Below are positions 8,160-17,122 of a stretch of 64,000 nt of DNA, in pieces. Made by a program: the position numbers and the translations under genes. How positions within the stretch are numbered: position 1 is the stretch's first letter; each line of letters starts with the position of its first letter. Source of the DNA: Natronohydrobacter thiooxidans (lineage in GTDB: Bacteria; Pseudomonadota; Alphaproteobacteria; Rhodobacterales; Rhodobacteraceae). The notes beneath the pieces are model-generated. The model saw only the letters and a list, made by a program, of their open reading frames with translations, ran no database searches and was not told where the DNA came from. The stretch covers positions 124,001 to 188,000 of the forward strand of contig NZ_MJAP01000001.1 of assembly GCF_001884735.1 (NCBI RefSeq), written 5' to 3'.

Positions 8160-8567
8160 TCAGTGCCCTGCCAGCACGTCGCTTTCGGCAAAGTAGAGAT
8201 GGAGCTGATAGAGCGGCTCCTGAAACGGCCCGACGCCGTCAGGTTTGTACTCCATGTCGATCCGGGTGATTGGCGGGGTCTGCATTCCGGGCAGCAGGCT
8301 GGTCCAGTCCGCGCCCGAGGAAAGCTGGCTGGCGAGGAACATGTATTCGACGCAGACGACATGCCCCTCGATTTCGCAATATATCGGCCCCAGCGGCAGA
8401 TTGGCGGGTTCGGCCCAATGCGCGCCCATATGCGGGACATGCGGGCTGATGGCGACGGCGTTGGGCGCGATATCTGTCAGCAGGGGCAGATGCGACAGAC
8501 CATCTGCGGCAGCGGGCAGGGCAATTCCCAAACAGGCGGTGGCGAGTGCTATGGATTTCAAGCTCAT
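8160..8567 (-). CDS. Small exported protein of unknown function
   Basis: A protein of 135 residues with a clear signal peptide (residues 1-21, ending AAADG). The mature part contains VPHMGAHWAEP and, later, CEIEGHVVCVEYMF and LYQLHLYF. The HMGxHW-type segment recalls the TTHB210-like/DUF5602 proteins, but I cannot confirm this. Several His, Asp and Glu residues could bind a metal; this is inference. It starts an apparent operon with the atypical SDR gene and is divergent from the LysR gene, which may control it. Confidence 0.6.
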   Translation of the reverse strand: MSLKSIALATACLGIALPAAADGLSHLPLLTDIAPNAVAISPHVPHMGAHWAEPANLPLGPIYCEIEGHVVCVEYMFLASQLSSGADWTSLLPGMQTPPITRIDMEYKPDGVGPFQEPLYQLHLYFAESDVLAGH

Positions 8568-8708
8568 CGGTTTTTCCTCCCTTTTGATCCGAAAAACTTT
8601 TGTGATCAGTTTCTTGGCGGTTCTGCGCTGCTCGATCGGACCCTCGCAGATATCATACGCGAAAGCAGATCATTTGATAAATCGATTGATGTGATATAAG
8701 CTATTTGC
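8568..8708. promoter_or_regulatory. Divergent control region between the exported-protein operon and lysR
   Basis: The 141-base spacer is A+T-rich near the lysR start, unlike its surroundings. Dyad-like sequences lie at 8670-8695: ATCATTTGAT, AATCGATT and a further TGATGTGAT. These are the sort of site a LysR protein binds in front of its divergent target, but no single T-N11-A box stands out. Confidence 0.35.
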
Positions 8709-9668
8709 ATGACAAATTTTGGTAGGTTTGATCTGAACCTTTTGCGCGTGCTTGACGCCCTTCTGAGCGAGGGATCTACAGTTGGGGCGGGGCGGCAACT
8801 GGGGATGTCCCAGCCAGCGGTTTCGGCGGCGCTGGGGCGGCTGCGTCATGCGCTGGGAGATCCGCTTTTTGTCCGTCAGGGGCAGGGGCTGGTGCCGACC
8901 AGTTTCGCGGCCGGGCTGGAAGTGCCGCTGCGGTCGGTTCTGGACGGGCTTGAAAATGTTCTGGCCGGTCCGGGCGAATTTGACCCGCGCGAGGCGCGGC
9001 TGGATTTCAAATTGTCCGGGACCGATTTCTTCGCCACCATGCTGATGCCGCAACTGGGCGCGCGCGTGCAGCAGGAGGCGCCCGGAGTGCGGCTGCAACT
9101 GGTGGATCTGGTGCCGGATCATTATGTCGAGGCGCTTGAACGCCAGAATATCGACATTGCTTTGCTGCCAGATCAGAACTTTCCGGGCTGGATTGCGCAA
9201 GAGCCCCTGTTTCGTGCGGAGTTCGCGGTCATTGCGCGCGAGGGGCATCCGATGCTGACAGCGGCAGGTGTCACGCCGGGCGATGTGATTCCGATGGATC
9301 TGTTCTGCGCGCTCGATCATGTGCTGTGCTCGCCCGATGGACGGTTTCACGGCCTCGGCGATGCGGCGCTGGCCCGCAAGGGATTTTCGCGCCGCGTGGT
9401 GATGTCAGTGCCGGTCTTCGAGGGGGTGCTTCAGGTCGTGGCGGCGAGCGACATGATCGCGCTTTTTCCGCGTGTTCTTGCCGAGCATCGGGCGCCGGGA
9501 AGCGGGATTGCGGTCTATGTCCCGCCTTTCGTGGTGCCGCCGCCGCTGCTGTGCATGATCTGGCATAGCCGACACAACAACGCGCCCGCGCATCTGTGGC
9601 TGCGCGGCAGGATCCGCGAGATCCTTGCACCGCTCTGCATGCGCAGCGGCGCGGGTGAGACAGGCTGA
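8709..9668 (+). CDS. LysR-family transcriptional regulator
   Basis: A protein of 319 residues. The N-terminal winged helix is canonical for the family's NodD/LinR-like branch: FDLNLLRVLDALLSEGSTVGAG, then MSQPAVSAALGRLRHALGDPLFVR (residues 6-60). The rest is the co-inducer domain (residues 95-300), with IALLPDQNFPGW and a hydrophobic FVVPPPLLCMIWH near the end. It is divergent from a small exported protein and an atypical SDR, which are its likely targets. A terminator hairpin begins one base after its stop codon. Confidence 0.9.
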   Translation: MTNFGRFDLNLLRVLDALLSEGSTVGAGRQLGMSQPAVSAALGRLRHALGDPLFVRQGQGLVPTSFAAGLEVPLRSVLDGLENVLAGPGEFDPREARLDFKLSGTDFFATMLMPQLGARVQQEAPGVRLQLVDLVPDHYVEALERQNIDIALLPDQNFPGWIAQEPLFRAEFAVIAREGHPMLTAAGVTPGDVIPMDLFCALDHVLCSPDGRFHGLGDAALARKGFSRRVVMSVPVFEGVLQVVAASDMIALFPRVLAEHRAPGSGIAVYVPPFVVPPPLLCMIWHSRHNNAPAHLWLRGRIREILAPLCMRSGAGETG

Positions 9669-9698
9669 GGGGCGCATCCCGCTATGCGCCCCTTTATT
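9669..9698 (+). terminator. Terminator after lysR
   Basis: GGGGCGCAT (9669-9677) and ATGCGCCCC (9684-9692) form a perfect nine-base-pair stem with a six-base loop followed by TTTATT. It sits between the convergent lysR and transporter operons. Confidence 0.8.
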
Positions 9699-9749
9699 GA
9701 TCCCTGAAGGGGTTTCCTGTCCCGCGCTTTTCCTCGCACGCGGTGCGGC

Positions 9750-10775
9750 TCAGCGCATCACCTCGGTCCAGATCCGGCTGTAGAGTTCCTGCACTTCGGG
9801 CGGGCAGAGCCGCTGGTCAATCGCGGCCCCGACCAGTTCTGCGGGGATGGTCAGTTCCGGGGAGTCCAGCAAGCCTGGGTCCATGAAGGCCTCGGATCCG
9901 GTGATGGCATTGCCGTAGCGGGTGTAATTCGAGATCAGCGCCGCGTTTTCCGGTGCCATGATGTAATCGAGGAACAGGCGCGCATTCTCGACATTCGTCG
10001 CATCCGCCAGAATCGCGGCATTGTCGGTCCATTGCATATAGCCGGTGGCGGGCCAGCCATAGGCAAAGCCCGGATTCGCTTCCCTGATGCGTCCGGCAGC
10101 GCCGCTCCAGAAGATTGATGCGTTCAGATCCTCGTTCACGAACTTTTCAAACGAGGGATAATCGACCGAGGCCCAATGCGGTTTGGCCACCAGCAGCAGA
10201 TCGCGGGCCTCGCGCAGCGCCTCGCGGTCCGAGGTGCAGGTTTCGGCCCCGAGATAACGCAGCGTCATGTCGATAGTGTCATTCATCTGCGGCACCAGAT
10301 TGACCTGCCCGCGCAGTTCGTCGGGCGGGTCGAGGAAGATCGCTGCAGTATTGATGTCGCCGGAATAGCGCGCGGTATTCACCATGACCCCGGTGGTGCC
10401 CCAAACCCAGGGCGCGGTGTAATGCCGATCAGGATCGCCCGTGACCGATCTGAAACCCGGCGCGACATTGGCGAAATTCGCCATCTGGTCGGGGCGGCTT
10501 TCCAGCAGCAGACCCTGTTCCAGATAGACCGGGATGTAATAGGCGCTGACCACCACCACATCCAGCCCATGCCCGCCCGCCTGTATGCGCGCGATGGCTT
10601 CCTCATTGGCGGCGAATTCGGTCAGCGTGACCTCGACCCCGGTTTCGGCAGAGAATTGCTCCAGCAGTTCCGGCGGGGTGTAGAGGCCGAAATTGAAGAT
10701 GTTCAGCCGCCCTTCGGCATGGGCAGGCAGGGCAAGGCAGGCGCTCAGCGCGGCAAGGATGGCGGTTCTGGTCAT
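9750..10775 (-). CDS. Periplasmic substrate-binding protein, polyamine-type ABC transporter
   Basis: A protein of 341 residues of the PotD/PotF type. The start at MTRTAILAALSAC gives a clean signal peptide (to about residue 20, ALPAHAEG); a longer frame adds 16 unlikely residues. The mature protein begins RLNIFNFGLYTPPELLEQF, and has GHGLDVVVVSAYYI, APWVWGTTGVMVN and PATGYMQWTDNAAI, all expected in the polyamine-binding fold. It is the last gene of a four-gene operon (ATPase, two permeases, binding protein). The real substrate may not be putrescine or spermidine; see the neighbouring amidohydrolase and TetR gene. Confidence 0.85.
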   Translation of the reverse strand: MTRTAILAALSACLALPAHAEGRLNIFNFGLYTPPELLEQFSAETGVEVTLTEFAANEEAIARIQAGGHGLDVVVVSAYYIPVYLEQGLLLESRPDQMANFANVAPGFRSVTGDPDRHYTAPWVWGTTGVMVNTARYSGDINTAAIFLDPPDELRGQVNLVPQMNDTIDMTLRYLGAETCTSDREALREARDLLLVAKPHWASVDYPSFEKFVNEDLNASIFWSGAAGRIREANPGFAYGWPATGYMQWTDNAAILADATNVENARLFLDYIMAPENAALISNYTRYGNAITGSEAFMDPGLLDSPELTIPAELVGAAIDQRLCPPEVQELYSRIWTEVMR

Positions 10776-10795
10776 CGGCAGATCTCCGTTCAGGG

Positions 10796-11599
10796 TCAGG
10801 GTTTGCGGCGGGTGATGAGCCACGAGGCGGCGACGACCGCGACGCTGGCGAACAGCAAGAGCGCCGAGATGGCGTAGATTTCCGAGCTGAGATTGCGGCG
10901 CAATTCGCCCATCAGATAGGTGGGCAGGGTTTCCTGCCCCGGCGATTTGACGAAAGTGCTGACCACGACATTATCCAGCGAGATGACGAAGGCCAGCATG
11001 AAGCCCGCCAGCACGCCCGGCGCCATCAAGGGCAGGGTCACGCGGCGGAAGGTGTAGAAACGGCTGGCATAGAGATCCATCGCCGCCGTTTCCAGCGTGA
11101 GATCCATCCCCTCCAGCCGGGCGCGGATCGGCATATAGGCAAAGGGAATGCAGAAGGTGGAATGCGCGATGATCAGCCAGCCCAGCCCGTGATAGCCGGT
11201 GGCCTGCTTGATTTGCGCCAGAAGGATCATCAGCGCGACTGCGAGCACGATTTCCGGCACCAGAAGCGGCTGGTTCAGGACCAGATAGATCCCGCCCTCG
11301 CCCCGGAACCGCCGCCCCCGCGTGGTGGCGAGCGCGGCCAGTGTCGCGCAGAGCGTGGCGACAAGCCCCGCCACACTGGCCACGATCAGCGAGTTCCGCG
11401 CGGCATTGCGGAAAGCGGCATTCTCCAGCGCGGCGGTGAACCAGCGCAGCGAGAATCCTTCCCAACGGCCGATCACCGGGCCTGCGTTGAAAGCATAGAT
11501 CACAAGGATCAGGACGGGGGTGTAGAGCACCACGAAGGTGATCAGGGCGATCCCCGAAACCCCCGGCAGATGCCGGACGGAAAAGCGTCGGTCAGCCAT
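10796..11599 (-). CDS. ABC transporter permease, PotC type
   Basis: A protein of 267 residues with about six transmembrane helices. The start at [10 protein letters not shown] overlaps the end of the upstream permease by eight bases. The family's cytoplasmic EAA loop, which contacts the ATPase, is recognisable as LETAAMDLYASRFYTFRRVTLP near residues 165-185, followed by PLMAPGVLAGFMLAF. It forms the membrane pore together with the product of the adjacent gene. Confidence 0.9.
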   Translation of the reverse strand: MADRRFSVRHLPGVSGIALITFVVLYTPVLILVIYAFNAGPVIGRWEGFSLRWFTAALENAAFRNAARNSLIVASVAGLVATLCATLAALATTRGRRFRGEGGIYLVLNQPLLVPEIVLAVALMILLAQIKQATGYHGLGWLIIAHSTFCIPFAYMPIRARLEGMDLTLETAAMDLYASRFYTFRRVTLPLMAPGVLAGFMLAFVISLDNVVVSTFVKSPGQETLPTYLMGELRRNLSSEIYAISALLLFASVAVVAASWLITRRKP

Positions 11600-12512
11600 C
11601 ACGCCCGCCTTTCGCGGCGGTGGCGCGGACATACCAGACCAGCGCCCCGGCCACGACCAGCGTCAGCACCACCGAGAGCGCGGCCCCCAGCGGCCAGTTG
11701 CGGCCCTGCCCGAATTGCAGGTCGATCAGGTTGCCCCACATCATCGCCCGTCCGCCGCCCATCAGGCGCGGCGTGACATAGGCCCCGAGCGCGGGGATGA
11801 AGACAAGGATCGACCCGGCCACGATCCCCGGTTTCATCAGCGGCAGGATCACCCGGCGCAGGCAGTAAAGCCGCGAGGCATGCAGGTCATAGGCGGCCTC
11901 TGCCAGCCGGAAATCGAATTTCTCGATGGCGGCATAGACCGGCAGCACCATCAGCGGCAGGAAGACATAGCTCATCCCCAGCAGGACCGCGCCATTGGTG
12001 AACATCATGGCAAAAGGTGCATCAATGACCCCCATCGACAGCAGGATGCGGTTGATGGTGCCATCGGCGCGGATGACTTCCTGTATCGCGATGGTGCGCA
12101 CCAAAAGGTTGGTCCAGAAGGGAATTGTGATCAGAAACAGCCAGAAGGCGCGGGTTGACGGGTGCCGGGTGGCGATGAACCATGCGGTCGGCAGGCCGAA
12201 GACCAGCGTCAGCGCGGTTGTCGCCAGCGCCAGCGCGACCGAGCGGCCGAGGATCGTGACATGCGCCCAGGCGATGCCCAGCGTGTCGTCAAACAGGTCG
12301 CGCTCGGTAAAGACCCCGGCCCAGCCCCTAAGCGAGAATTCCCAGATCACATTGCCATAGAGGCCGGGGGCGAGAAAGGAATAGACCACCATCACCATCA
12401 GCGGCAGGATCGAGAAGAGCGTGATCACGATCATGGCCGGGCTGGCCAGCGCCCAGCGGCGGCGCAATTCGTCGCGCCACACGCGGGTTTCGGGGGTGGA
12501 TGTCTCAGCCAT
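11592..12512 (-). CDS. ABC transporter permease, PotB type
   Basis: A protein of 306 residues with about six transmembrane helices. The start at [11 protein letters not shown] overlaps the ATPase gene by eight bases; a much longer frame reads back through the ATPase gene and was discarded. The EAA-like loop is [27 protein letters not shown], which I cite by its core [11 protein letters not shown] near residue 200. It pairs with the PotC-type permease. Tight overlaps throughout the operon suggest coupled translation. Confidence 0.9.
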   Translation of the reverse strand: MAETSTPETRVWRDELRRRWALASPAMIVITLFSILPLMVMVVYSFLAPGLYGNVIWEFSLRGWAGVFTERDLFDDTLGIAWAHVTILGRSVALALATTALTLVFGLPTAWFIATRHPSTRAFWLFLITIPFWTNLLVRTIAIQEVIRADGTINRILLSMGVIDAPFAMMFTNGAVLLGMSYVFLPLMVLPVYAAIEKFDFRLAEAAYDLHASRLYCLRRVILPLMKPGIVAGSILVFIPALGAYVTPRLMGGGRAMMWGNLIDLQFGQGRNWPLGAALSVVLTLVVAGALVWYVRATAAKGGRDG

Positions 12513-13578
12513 GCGCGGCCTCATCGGGCAGGAGCCGCAGCGCCTCCAGCGGCAGGAAGGCGTTGACCGCCGCGCCCTGCTCCAGCGCGGTGCCCGAATG
12601 CAGGCTGTTCTGGGTCCGCGCGACCAGCGTCTCGCCTTGCCCCAGCCGCAGATGCACATGCGTGTCGGTCCCGGAAAAGACCAGCCGCTCGACCCGGCCT
12701 TCGACCTGCAGCGCCTGCGGCACGGAGTGGCCGATGACCACATGCTCGGGCCTGACCAGCACCGTGACAGGGCCGCTGCGCGCATTGGCCCCGGCCAGCG
12801 GCGCGGGCGGCAGACCGGCCAGCGTGACGCTGCCGCCCCGCGCCTCGCCTTGCAGGAAATTCGTATCGCCGATGAAGCCCGCGACAAAGCGATTGGCGGG
12901 GTCATCATAGAGCGTGCGCGGTGTGGCGACTTGTTGCAGCCGCCCGCCTTCCATCACCGCGATACGGTCCGACATGGTAAGCGCCTCGTCCTGATCATGG
13001 GTGACGAAGATGAAGGTCAGGCCGGTTTCCTGCTGCAACCGCTTGAGTTCGGTCTGCATATCCTTGCGCAGTTTCAGATCCAGTGCGCTGAGCGGTTCGT
13101 CCAAAAGCAGGATGCGCGGCTTGGGGGCCAATGCCCGCGCCAGCGCCACGCGCTGTTGCTGCCCGCCGGACAATTCCGAACTGCGCCGGTCGCGCAGATG
13201 GCCCATCTGCACCAGATCCAGCATCTCGGCCACCCGCGCTTTGACCTCTGTGGCCGGGCGGCGCTGTGCCTCCAGCCCGAAACCCACATTCTGCGCCACG
13301 CTCAGATGCGGGAAGAGCGCGTAGTTCTGGAACACGGTGTTGACGGGGCGGCGGTTCGGCGGGATCGCGGCGATATCGCGCTCGTCCAGCACCAGCCGCC
13401 CTGCGGTCGGCTGTTCGAACCCCGCAATCAGCCGCAGCAGCGTGGTCTTGCCGCAGCCCGAGGGGCCGAGAAGGGTGAAGAACTCGCCCTCTGCAATCGT
13501 CACATCCACAGCGCGCAGGGCATGATAGGCGCTTGCGCCGATACCGAAGGTTTTTGACAGGGACTGAACTTCCAGCAT
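12505..13578 (-). CDS. ABC transporter ATP-binding protein, PotA type
   Basis: A protein of 357 residues. The first 240 residues are the ATPase with Walker [10 protein letters not shown], signature [15 protein letters not shown], Walker [14 protein letters not shown] and the H-loop [10 protein letters not shown]. The last 110 residues form a TOBE-type regulatory domain, typical of PotA/UgpC/MalK. The start ATG is at 13578 ([11 protein letters not shown]). It is the first gene of the transporter operon and faces the TetR gene across 94 bases that contain an obvious operator. Confidence 0.9.
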   Translation of the reverse strand: MLEVQSLSKTFGIGASAYHALRAVDVTIAEGEFFTLLGPSGCGKTTLLRLIAGFEQPTAGRLVLDERDIAAIPPNRRPVNTVFQNYALFPHLSVAQNVGFGLEAQRRPATEVKARVAEMLDLVQMGHLRDRRSSELSGGQQQRVALARALAPKPRILLLDEPLSALDLKLRKDMQTELKRLQQETGLTFIFVTHDQDEALTMSDRIAVMEGGRLQQVATPRTLYDDPANRFVAGFIGDTNFLQGEARGGSVTLAGLPPAPLAGANARSGPVTVLVRPEHVVIGHSVPQALQVEGRVERLVFSGTDTHVHLRLGQGETLVARTQNSLHSGTALEQGAAVNAFLPLEALRLLPDEAAHG

Positions 13579-13612
13579 GCGGCGCCTTTTCGCGTTCGAC
13601 TGGAAAGAAAAG

Positions 13613-13640
13613 TTATTGACTAAAAAATTTTTGTCAATAA
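13613..13640. promoter_or_regulatory. Likely TetR operator between the transporter operon and tetR
   Basis: TTATTGAC (13613-13620) and GTCAATAA (13633-13640) are exact reverse complements separated by 12 bases of A/T, and 24 of 28 positions are symmetrical. The spacer is strikingly A+T-rich in a G+C-rich genome. A -35-like TTGAC lies in each arm, one per strand, so bound repressor would cover both divergent promoters. Confidence 0.7.
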
Positions 13641-13672
13641 ATATTTTTATAGAGTTAAAAAAGGTGACAGCG

Positions 13673-14359
13673 ATGGCCGAGGGTGTTCTTGACGATTCCG
13701 CAACCGGGTTGCGCGACCGGAAGAAGGCGCGCCGTCGCGACGAGATTATCGCCGTGGCGCGCGACCTGTTTGCCCGCAACGGCATTGACGCCACCACGAT
13801 CAACGATATCGCCCAGGCCTGCGATATCTCGGCGCCGACCGTGTTCAATTATTTCGGCTCCAAGGACGGTATCCTGATCGCCATCATCGACGAAGGCACC
13901 CGCAATGCCCGCGCGGGCGAGTTTTCGCGCCGCAGCCGGGATGGCATGCCGCTTCCTGACGTGGCGGAAGCGCTTTTCTCGCGGATCGCCGCGCAAACAT
14001 TGGCCATCGCCGGAAAGCGGGTCTGGCGCTATGCGGAATCCTCGGCCATCCGCCACCCCAATGCCGAACTTTCGCAGACTTATCGCGAGGTCACAGAGGC
14101 GCTGATCGGCGCGATCGCCTCGGTCTTCGATGAGTATTCTCTCACTACCCGCGCGGGCAAGCCTGCCAGCAGTGCCCAACTGGCCGAGATGCTGCATGAT
14201 CTGTGGCTGCCCTGCTTCATCCGCCTGATCACCGAAGACGCGATGACGCTCACCGACCATGACGCATTGGTGCGCGCGCGGGTGCTGCCGCTGCTGGATC
14301 TGGCGCTGGAGGACGCGAGCCTTCACTCCCCCCGCCGCAAGACCGGAAACCCGCAATGA
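13673..14359 (+). CDS. TetR-family transcriptional regulator
   Basis: A protein of 228 residues. The start at MAEGVLDDS fits family size; an in-frame ATG 32 codons upstream lies in the operator region. The DNA-binding domain is residues 18-65 ([41 protein letters not shown], with the typical YFGSKDGI end). The C-terminal ligand domain (residues 80-215) is helical and not assignable. Its stop overlaps the amidohydrolase start by ATGA, so regulator and enzyme are probably co-transcribed, opposite the ABC transporter they may control. Confidence 0.88.
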   Translation: MAEGVLDDSATGLRDRKKARRRDEIIAVARDLFARNGIDATTINDIAQACDISAPTVFNYFGSKDGILIAIIDEGTRNARAGEFSRRSRDGMPLPDVAEALFSRIAAQTLAIAGKRVWRYAESSAIRHPNAELSQTYREVTEALIGAIASVFDEYSLTTRAGKPASSAQLAEMLHDLWLPCFIRLITEDAMTLTDHDALVRARVLPLLDLALEDASLHSPRRKTGNPQ

Positions 14360-16002
14360 CGCCAAGCCTGATCCTGTACAATGCGCGGATCCTGACCATG
14401 GATCCGCGCCGCACCCGTGCTTCGGTAGTGGTGGTTGCGGGCGACAGGATCCTAGCGGTGGGCGAGGAGGAACTGCGCGCGCTGGCCGGTCCCGGAACCC
14501 GGCTGATCGATGCGGGTGGCGCGACGCTGCTGCCCGGTTTCGTGGAATCGCATCTGCATCTGTTTTCGGGCGCCTATGGGATGACGCATATGCAGCTTGG
14601 GGGTGTGCAGGGACTGGACGCGCTGCGCGTCGCTGTCGCGGAGTTTGGCGCCGCCAATCCTGATGCGGCGCTCTTGTTCGGGCAGGGGGCGGATTACGCG
14701 ATGCTGGGGCCGGATATGGCGCTGGACCGGCATGTGCTGGATCAGGTCTGCCCGGAGCGCCCGCTGGCGGTGATGGCCTATGATTTCCATACGCTTTTTG
14801 CCAATACCGCCGCACTCCGGGCCGCCCGGCTGCTGCAGGGGCGCGATCTGCCGCCCGGCAATGAGGTGGTGATGGGGCCGGACGGGTGCGCAACCGGCGA
14901 GCTGCGCGAGAAACTGGCGCTGTTGCCGGTGCTGGAGCTGCGCAATACCGGCGGGCGGGAAATGCTGGGCATGTCGGGGATAGAGCCGCCCGTGCCGCCC
15001 ACCGAGGCCGAAAGGCAGGAAGATCGCGCCGCGCTGAAACTTGGCCTGCGCCATGCCGCGCAGCATGGGATCACCGCCATGCATAACATGGATGGCAACC
15101 GCTATCTGCTGGAATTGTTGGAGGATCTGCAGGGCGCGGGCGCGCTGACGGCCCGCGTCAAGGTGCCCTTCCACCTGACCCCTGAAATGGACCTGTCGGA
15201 ACTGGAGCGCGCCAGTGCGATGACGCGGGATTTCAGGACCGACAAACTGTGCTCCGGGCTGGTCAAGATGTTTCTTGACGGGGTGATCGAAAGCGGCACA
15301 GCGGCGCTGCTGGCCCCCTATGCTAACCGCCCCGGTCATCGCGGCGAGACATTGTTCACGCCCGAACATTTCCACGCCGCCGCGACAGAGGCCGACCGGC
15401 GCGGGCTGCAGATCGCGGTGCATGCCATTGGTGACGCGGCGGTGCGGCTGGCGCTGGACGGCTATGCCGCTGCCGCCGCCGCGAATGGCCCGCGCGACAG
15501 CCGCCACCGAATCGAACATGTCGAGATGATCCACCCCGAGGATATTCCGCGCTTTGCGGTACTTGGTGTCACCGCCTCGATGCAGCCGCCGCATGCGCCT
15601 GTGGGCGAAAGCGGCACCACGGCGGGCATCGGGCCGGAGCGCACGCGCCATGCCTATGCCTGGCGCGGGATCGTCGAGACGGGGGCGGATTTCGCCTTTT
15701 CTTCGGACTGGCCGATTGTGCCGATCTCACCGCTGGCGGGTATAGAGGCGGCGATGACCCGCGAGCCCTGGCTGCCGGGCCTGCCTGATCAGCGGCTGAG
15801 CCTGCATCAGGTGCTGGAAGCCTATACGATCCGTGGCGCGCGTGTCGGCCATATGGATCATATCACCGGGCGTATTGCGCCGGGGATGAAGGCCGATCTG
15901 GTGCTGCTGTCGGGGGATATCGAGGCCACGCCCCATGACGAGATCGGGGCCATGGGCATCCGGCTGACGCTTTGCGATGGTGAGATCACGCATGAAGCCT
16001 GA
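14356..16002 (+). CDS. Amidohydrolase family 3 (YtcJ-like) protein
   Basis: A protein of 548 residues. The N-terminal beta sandwich (LILYNARILTMDP, VVVAGDRILAVGEEE) leads to LLPGFVESHLHLF with the metal-binding HxH. Later come KMFLDGVIESGTAALL (carboxylated-Lys type segment), HAIGDAAVRLALDGY, HRIEHVEMIHPEDI and FSSDWPIVPISPLAGI (metal-ligand Asp). All are hallmarks of the family that contains N-substituted formamide deformylase and other YtcJ proteins. The specific substrate is unknown. The link to the ABC transporter suggests it hydrolyses the imported compound, which is inference. Confidence 0.85.
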   Translation: MTPSLILYNARILTMDPRRTRASVVVVAGDRILAVGEEELRALAGPGTRLIDAGGATLLPGFVESHLHLFSGAYGMTHMQLGGVQGLDALRVAVAEFGAANPDAALLFGQGADYAMLGPDMALDRHVLDQVCPERPLAVMAYDFHTLFANTAALRAARLLQGRDLPPGNEVVMGPDGCATGELREKLALLPVLELRNTGGREMLGMSGIEPPVPPTEAERQEDRAALKLGLRHAAQHGITAMHNMDGNRYLLELLEDLQGAGALTARVKVPFHLTPEMDLSELERASAMTRDFRTDKLCSGLVKMFLDGVIESGTAALLAPYANRPGHRGETLFTPEHFHAAATEADRRGLQIAVHAIGDAAVRLALDGYAAAAAANGPRDSRHRIEHVEMIHPEDIPRFAVLGVTASMQPPHAPVGESGTTAGIGPERTRHAYAWRGIVETGADFAFSSDWPIVPISPLAGIEAAMTREPWLPGLPDQRLSLHQVLEAYTIRGARVGHMDHITGRIAPGMKADLVLLSGDIEATPHDEIGAMGIRLTLCDGEITHEA

Positions 16003-16069
16003 AAGCCCCGATATGACCGCGCCGGGGGCGTGAGCTATCCCGCGTGTATGCGGCAAACGGGCCTGAAGC

Positions 16070-17035
16070 TCAGCGGGCGATGCTCAGGAACGCCTGCTCC
16101 AGCCGCGCCCATTCGCTTTCGCAGCCGGGCAGGCCGAAGCGGATCCATGTCGGGGAATAGGGGAAGATGCGCGTCCAGATTTGCGCCTGTGCAAATTGTT
16201 CCTGCGCGGCGATTGCATCCGGCGCGGCATAGGTCCGAAACAGGCCGGTGCCCCCGATCAGCTGCCATCCGGCGCGGGCGGCCATGCTGTCCAGCCGCGC
16301 GGCATCGCTGGCAAGGCGTGTCCGGGTCTGGTCCTGCCAGTCGCGATCGGCCAGGGCCAGACGACCGATTTCCAGCGCGGCACCGCTGACCGGCCACGGC
16401 CCGGCGTGATCCGCGATCCGGGCGATGGTCTGCGCGCCCGCCAGCGCGAAGCCAAGGCGCAGCCCGGCCAGCCCCCAGAATTTGCCGAAAGAGCGCAGCA
16501 CGATCAGCCGGTCGCTGGCCTGCGCGGCAAGCGACAGGGTGGGCGCGACATCAACGAAGCTTTCATCGACAATCAGCCGCGTGACCTTGGTGCTGAGCCT
16601 CAGCAGCGCCTGCGGGTCATGATGCTGGCCGTCGGGATTGTTGGGGTTCACGACCACCGCCAGATCAGCGCCTTCAAGCGCGACAAGGGTCGCGACCTCA
16701 CTCACCTCCCATCCTGCCGCCCGCAGGGCTGCGGCATGTTCGTTATAGGTGGGGCTGAGGATGTGCGCGCGGCCCGGATTTGCAAGATGGGGCAGGATCT
16801 GGATCGCGCCCTGCGCGCCTTGCAGAGCGATCATCGGCGCGGCGGTCGCGAAACCCGCCTGCGCTGCGCGGATCAGCGCGTCCTGCGCGCTGCGGGTCGG
16901 CAGGTCGGTCCAGACATGGGCGGGCAGGGGCGGCAGCGGATAGGGCTGGCGGTTGATCCCGGTCGACAGGTCGATCCAGTCACTGCCGCCAAACCGGGCT
17001 TTCGCCGCGTCGATATTGCCACCGTGGTCGCGCAT
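16070..17035 (-). CDS. cobC: Threonine-phosphate decarboxylase-like PLP enzyme (CobC)
   Basis: A protein of 321 residues. It is a fold-type I PLP enzyme that in cobalamin synthesis provides the aminopropanol arm. Seen: HGGNIDAAKARFG at the N-terminus, VVNPNNPDGQHHDP, VDESFVDV, and the PLP-lysine segment RSFGKFWGLAGLRLGF. The start at MRDHGGNID is preferred because the family begins directly with this motif. The usual partner cbiB/cobD is not next to it in this window. It lies 88 bases downstream of the SoeC-like gene on the same strand. Confidence 0.85.
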   Translation of the reverse strand: MRDHGGNIDAAKARFGGSDWIDLSTGINRQPYPLPPLPAHVWTDLPTRSAQDALIRAAQAGFATAAPMIALQGAQGAIQILPHLANPGRAHILSPTYNEHAAALRAAGWEVSEVATLVALEGADLAVVVNPNNPDGQHHDPQALLRLSTKVTRLIVDESFVDVAPTLSLAAQASDRLIVLRSFGKFWGLAGLRLGFALAGAQTIARIADHAGPWPVSGAALEIGRLALADRDWQDQTRTRLASDAARLDSMAARAGWQLIGGTGLFRTYAAPDAIAAQEQFAQAQIWTRIFPYSPTWIRFGLPGCESEWARLEQAFLSIAR

Positions 17036-17122
17036 TCTGTCCTCCGGGCCTGCGCGGTTGCTGTGCCGTCCCGTGGCGAAAAGCGCAAGCCCGTGCCGCA
17101 CAGCTTTGTCACCTCAGAACCT

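Noticed and set aside
11592..12908. A 438-residue permease starting within the ATPase gene
   Set aside because: The first 132 residues are a read-through of the ATPase gene in another frame; the transporter permease begins at 12512.
17036..17122. A cobalamin riboswitch before cobC
   Set aside because: I looked for the B12 box and its surrounding stems in the 87-base spacer and found no recognisable match.
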